16,424 bases of DNA from Pontiellaceae bacterium (GTDB lineage Bacteria > Verrucomicrobiota > Kiritimatiellia > Kiritimatiellales > Pontiellaceae): positions 1 through 16,424 of the forward strand of contig JAFGWS010000129.1 in the NCBI GenBank assembly GCA_016937035.1, read 5' to 3'. The first letter of the stretch is position 1, and every line of letters starts with the position of its first letter. Shown here piece by piece: positions 14,568 to 16,424 of the stretch. A model generated the notes under the pieces. It saw only the letters and a list, made by a program, of their open reading frames with translations. It was not told the DNA's origin and ran no database searches. Made by a program: the position numbers and the translations under genes.

Positions 14568-15374
14568 ATGAGACGATTGAGAATTGGCATCATGTGCTGT
14601 CTTTGTGTGTTGCTCTGCACCGTTCTTTGCGAAGCAGAAATCCGTGCCCCTGGAAAGTACTGCGGTGTTGTGATATTTGACCGATGGGACGGCTGCATTC
14701 TGTACGATGCCGTCTACGTCTCGTACATATCTGAGAAAACAAAGGAGGGGCTTCGCGAGCACGCGGGGCAAGTCGTCCTGATCGATGCAAAGAAAGTCTA
14801 CCAACCGATAAATCCTGGAGACGGTCGCATAGATCAGTTTGAGTATCTTGGAACTGCTCCAGAGGAACGGAACTTTACCCAATTGAAGGGAATCCACCTC
14901 GAGTCATCGATCAACGTATCTGAGAGCGGAAAAGCCGTTGCCACAATTACTATTGAGAACAGGGAAAAGGAGCCTGCAGAACTGTTCAGCCGAGAACTCG
15001 CCTTGACGCTTCTGATAAAGATTCCCACATCTGAAAGAAAGATCTCAGCCGCTGACGGCCCATCGATTGCCTTCATCACCCGCCAGAGCTTTGAAATTGA
15101 CGACTCCTCTCCTCGTTGGCAAAGCCATGGAATGAAAGAAGGGAAACCCTACTCATGGACCATCGGAAAAGAAAACGCGTTGCCTCATACATTCACCCTC
15201 GCTCCGGGGGAGAGAAAGCAGATCAATGTGCAATTCGATCTCCCCGACGGAGAGTATGATTTCCTCTGCGGATATGGGATGAGCTCCCAAGAAAGCGCAT
15301 GCTTGGCCAGCAATCTCTCCGCCTTCAACGTGGAGGAAGGCGAAGCGAAGGTGATCGAAATGAAGGACAGATAA
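14568..15374 (+). CDS. Secreted protein of unknown function
   Basis: A 268-residue protein preceded by GGAG seven bases before the ATG. The N-terminus MRRLRIGIMCCLCVLLCTVLCEAE is a signal peptide with a basic start, hydrophobic core and probable cleavage near CEA, so it should be exported. The first mature section (about 24-95, APGKYCGVVIFDRWDGCILYD, then VYVSYISEKTKEGLREHAGQ) reads like a small beta-rich domain ending in VLIDAKKVYQPINPGDGRI. The second part (about 108-260) has alternating hydrophobic strands, ATITIENREKEP and FTLAPGERKQINVQFDLPDG, reminiscent of an immunoglobulin-like or intracellular-proteinase-inhibitor-like fold. I do not recognise a family. No catalytic motif is visible. 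It is unlinked to its neighbours in function. Confidence 0.75.
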   Translation: MRRLRIGIMCCLCVLLCTVLCEAEIRAPGKYCGVVIFDRWDGCILYDAVYVSYISEKTKEGLREHAGQVVLIDAKKVYQPINPGDGRIDQFEYLGTAPEERNFTQLKGIHLESSINVSESGKAVATITIENREKEPAELFSRELALTLLIKIPTSERKISAADGPSIAFITRQSFEIDDSSPRWQSHGMKEGKPYSWTIGKENALPHTFTLAPGERKQINVQFDLPDGEYDFLCGYGMSSQESACLASNLSAFNVEEGEAKVIEMKDR

Positions 15375-15659
15375 ATAACTGTCGAATCTCCAAAAGGGGC
15401 CATTTTCGATTTAAAGATCAACCAGTGGCGGTGTAGCACGCGCTTCTTTGAAATTAAGAGCGTATAACGCAGGCCTTCGGACTACGCGTCGAAATTCACT
15501 CGACGACTACGCCCCCGACATAGCGACAGCGCTACCCATTCGCTGCTTTATATTCATTCGTTGCAAACAGATCTTCACGCCGATTCCGTGCATTGTCATT
15601 CCAATTCCCAATCACCTTCGGAAAATCATTCTGTCACATAATCATTCTGCCTAATCCTT
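15375..15659. other. Gene-free stretch with small inverted repeats
   Basis: These 285 bases lie between two convergent genes. The only structure noticed is GTCGAAATTCACTCGAC near 15488-15504, a short hairpin, and GC-rich words CTACGC and GCGACAGCGC around it. No intrinsic terminator with a T run and no gene with a ribosome site is evident. Confidence 0.4.
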
Positions 15660-16424
15660 CTACGACTCACTGAGGCGCTTGGCTTCTTTATCCACATGGA
15701 AGAGCGCGTGCGCTTCTTTCAGAATCTCTGGAATGCGTTCGGCGAACGGACTGGCGGAGAGGCAGGACCAATCATGACGGTCCACCTCAAACGCCTGCTG
15801 GCCAGCGAACCAGTGGTCGGCATTGCCCAGCAGGTTGTAGCGCATTTGGGCAAACTCCAGCAGGTCGAGCCCTTTATAAAAGGTCCACAGGCGGACAATT
15901 TCTCGGACGTTAATGTGGCCGGGCGTGTTATCATAATGCGGCAGTCCCACGGACCAGTTTTGCATCCAGTCGGCTCCCAGCGCCTGTTCCATTGCGTCGT
16001 CTACCCGCGCGGTAATTTCAGGAACTAGTTGGTCGCGTTGATTCCATCGGCTGGTGACTGCTTCGACATGCGCGTCAAAATCCGACGGCTTGGCCGCACC
16101 GATGCTGAGGGTATTCACCGCAGGGTGCGCCAGACAATAGAGCGCATTCCACTGCATGGGAGTGAGCGGTTCGCAAAGCTTTGCCAGTTTTTCCGGCGGA
16201 CGGTAGAGCATACCGCCTTTGTCGTTCGGGCTGATAATTAACACGCCCGCATCGACCTTCTGCGCAGTATCAACCATGGAGCGATGCAGCGCATCGTAAA
16301 TGTAATACCAATGCAGGTTTACATAATCGAATTCGCCCGTTTCCAGCGCGGGAATCACCACCTCCGGTCCGGCGTGGGTAGAAAATCCGACGTGGCGCAC
16401 GCGCCCTTCCCGCTGCAACTGACG
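15660..16424 (-). CDS. Aldo/keto reductase with cysteine-poor C-terminal ferredoxin-like domain (5' end cut off)
   Basis: The last 254 residues of a COG1453-type aldo/keto reductase; the frame is open through the window edge, so the start and the catalytic tetrad are not seen. GRVRHVGFSTHAGPEVV, FDYVNLHWYYIYD, VLIISPNDKGGML and VNTLSIGAAKPSDFDAHVEAV are the second half of the barrel. The C-terminal 100 residues correspond in position and pattern (NTPGHINVREIVRLWTFYKGLDLLEFAQMRYN, then SPFAERIPEILKEAHALF) to the [4Fe-4S] ferredoxin domain of that group, but the cluster cysteines are gone: the first group reads WMQNWSVGLPHYDNTPG and the second has one Cys only. It therefore probably binds no cluster. 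It ends SES before the TAG at 15660. Confidence 0.88.
   Translation of the reverse strand, partial: RQLQREGRVRHVGFSTHAGPEVVIPALETGEFDYVNLHWYYIYDALHRSMVDTAQKVDAGVLIISPNDKGGMLYRPPEKLAKLCEPLTPMQWNALYCLAHPAVNTLSIGAAKPSDFDAHVEAVTSRWNQRDQLVPEITARVDDAMEQALGADWMQNWSVGLPHYDNTPGHINVREIVRLWTFYKGLDLLEFAQMRYNLLGNADHWFAGQQAFEVDRHDWSCLSASPFAERIPEILKEAHALFHVDKEAKRLSES

Noticed and set aside
15448..15654. 68-residue plus-strand frame, and an integron attC-like GTATAAC near 15461
   Set aside because: The frame has no ribosome site or recognisable domain, and the core does not fit the attC consensus and lacks a matching inverse core site nearby.

Overview
The window carries about a dozen bacterial genes in the style of a free-living member of the PVC group, most likely a Kiritimatiellota/Pontiella-like organism. 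That placement is an inference. It rests on the mix of a class I HMG-CoA reductase, an archaeal-type phosphoglycerate mutase and a PGGGY-type esterase, and on palindromic repeats whose translated form ends in RQDACPT, which I associate with genomes of that group. No rRNA, tRNA, CRISPR array or intact insertion sequence was seen.

Layout: (1) 1-681, an archaeal-type phosphoglycerate mutase on the minus strand, cut by the window edge and divergent from speA. (2) 887-2794, biosynthetic arginine decarboxylase SpeA, convergent with a class I HMG-CoA reductase (2810-3841). (3) 3842-4078, a repeat block with an imperfect inverted repeat and a 7-bp tandem array. (4) 4079-6471, a DUF1015 protein and an aldo/keto reductase, both on the minus strand. 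(5) 6540-7978, a chain of four overlapping minus-strand ORFs: a 74-residue HsdM mini-protein that looks internally deleted, a full-length KilA-N protein, a second short HsdM-tail-like peptide, and a truncated ORF6N protein. This is the most accessory-looking part and is probably what remains of a type I restriction-modification locus. (6) 8245-9177, a secreted alpha/beta-hydrolase esterase, convergent with a MobA-like nucleotidyltransferase (9220-10170) and followed by a lipoprotein N-acetylmuramoyl-L-alanine amidase (10260-11231, minus). (7) 11232-12291, a gene-poor stretch with one conserved small protein (11486-11956) and a possible IS3-type transposase tail. (8) 12292-14352, a 686-residue fusion of a YtqA/YhcC (TIGR01212) radical SAM enzyme with an MnmC2-type (DUF752) methyltransferase. 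(9) 14568-15374, a secreted protein of unknown function. (10) 15660-16424, an aldo/keto reductase with a cysteine-poor version of the C-terminal ferredoxin-like domain, cut by the right edge.

The two most notable things are these. The radical SAM-methyltransferase fusion pairs two activities of wobble-uridine (mnm5U) modification in one chain and carries three different kinds of repeat DNA in frame: a palindromic element in the radical SAM domain, a 19-bp repeat array as linker, and three hairpin repeats inside the methyltransferase domain. The HsdM/KilA-N/HsdM-tail/ORF6N chain shows the same unit twice: an HsdM C-terminal helix whose stop codon overlaps, in ATGA, the start of a phage-type KilA-N or ORF6N gene. 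It may be a decayed restriction locus or a small retained operon. The rest is metabolism and cell-envelope housekeeping: glycolysis, polyamine synthesis, mevalonate pathway and peptidoglycan remodelling.
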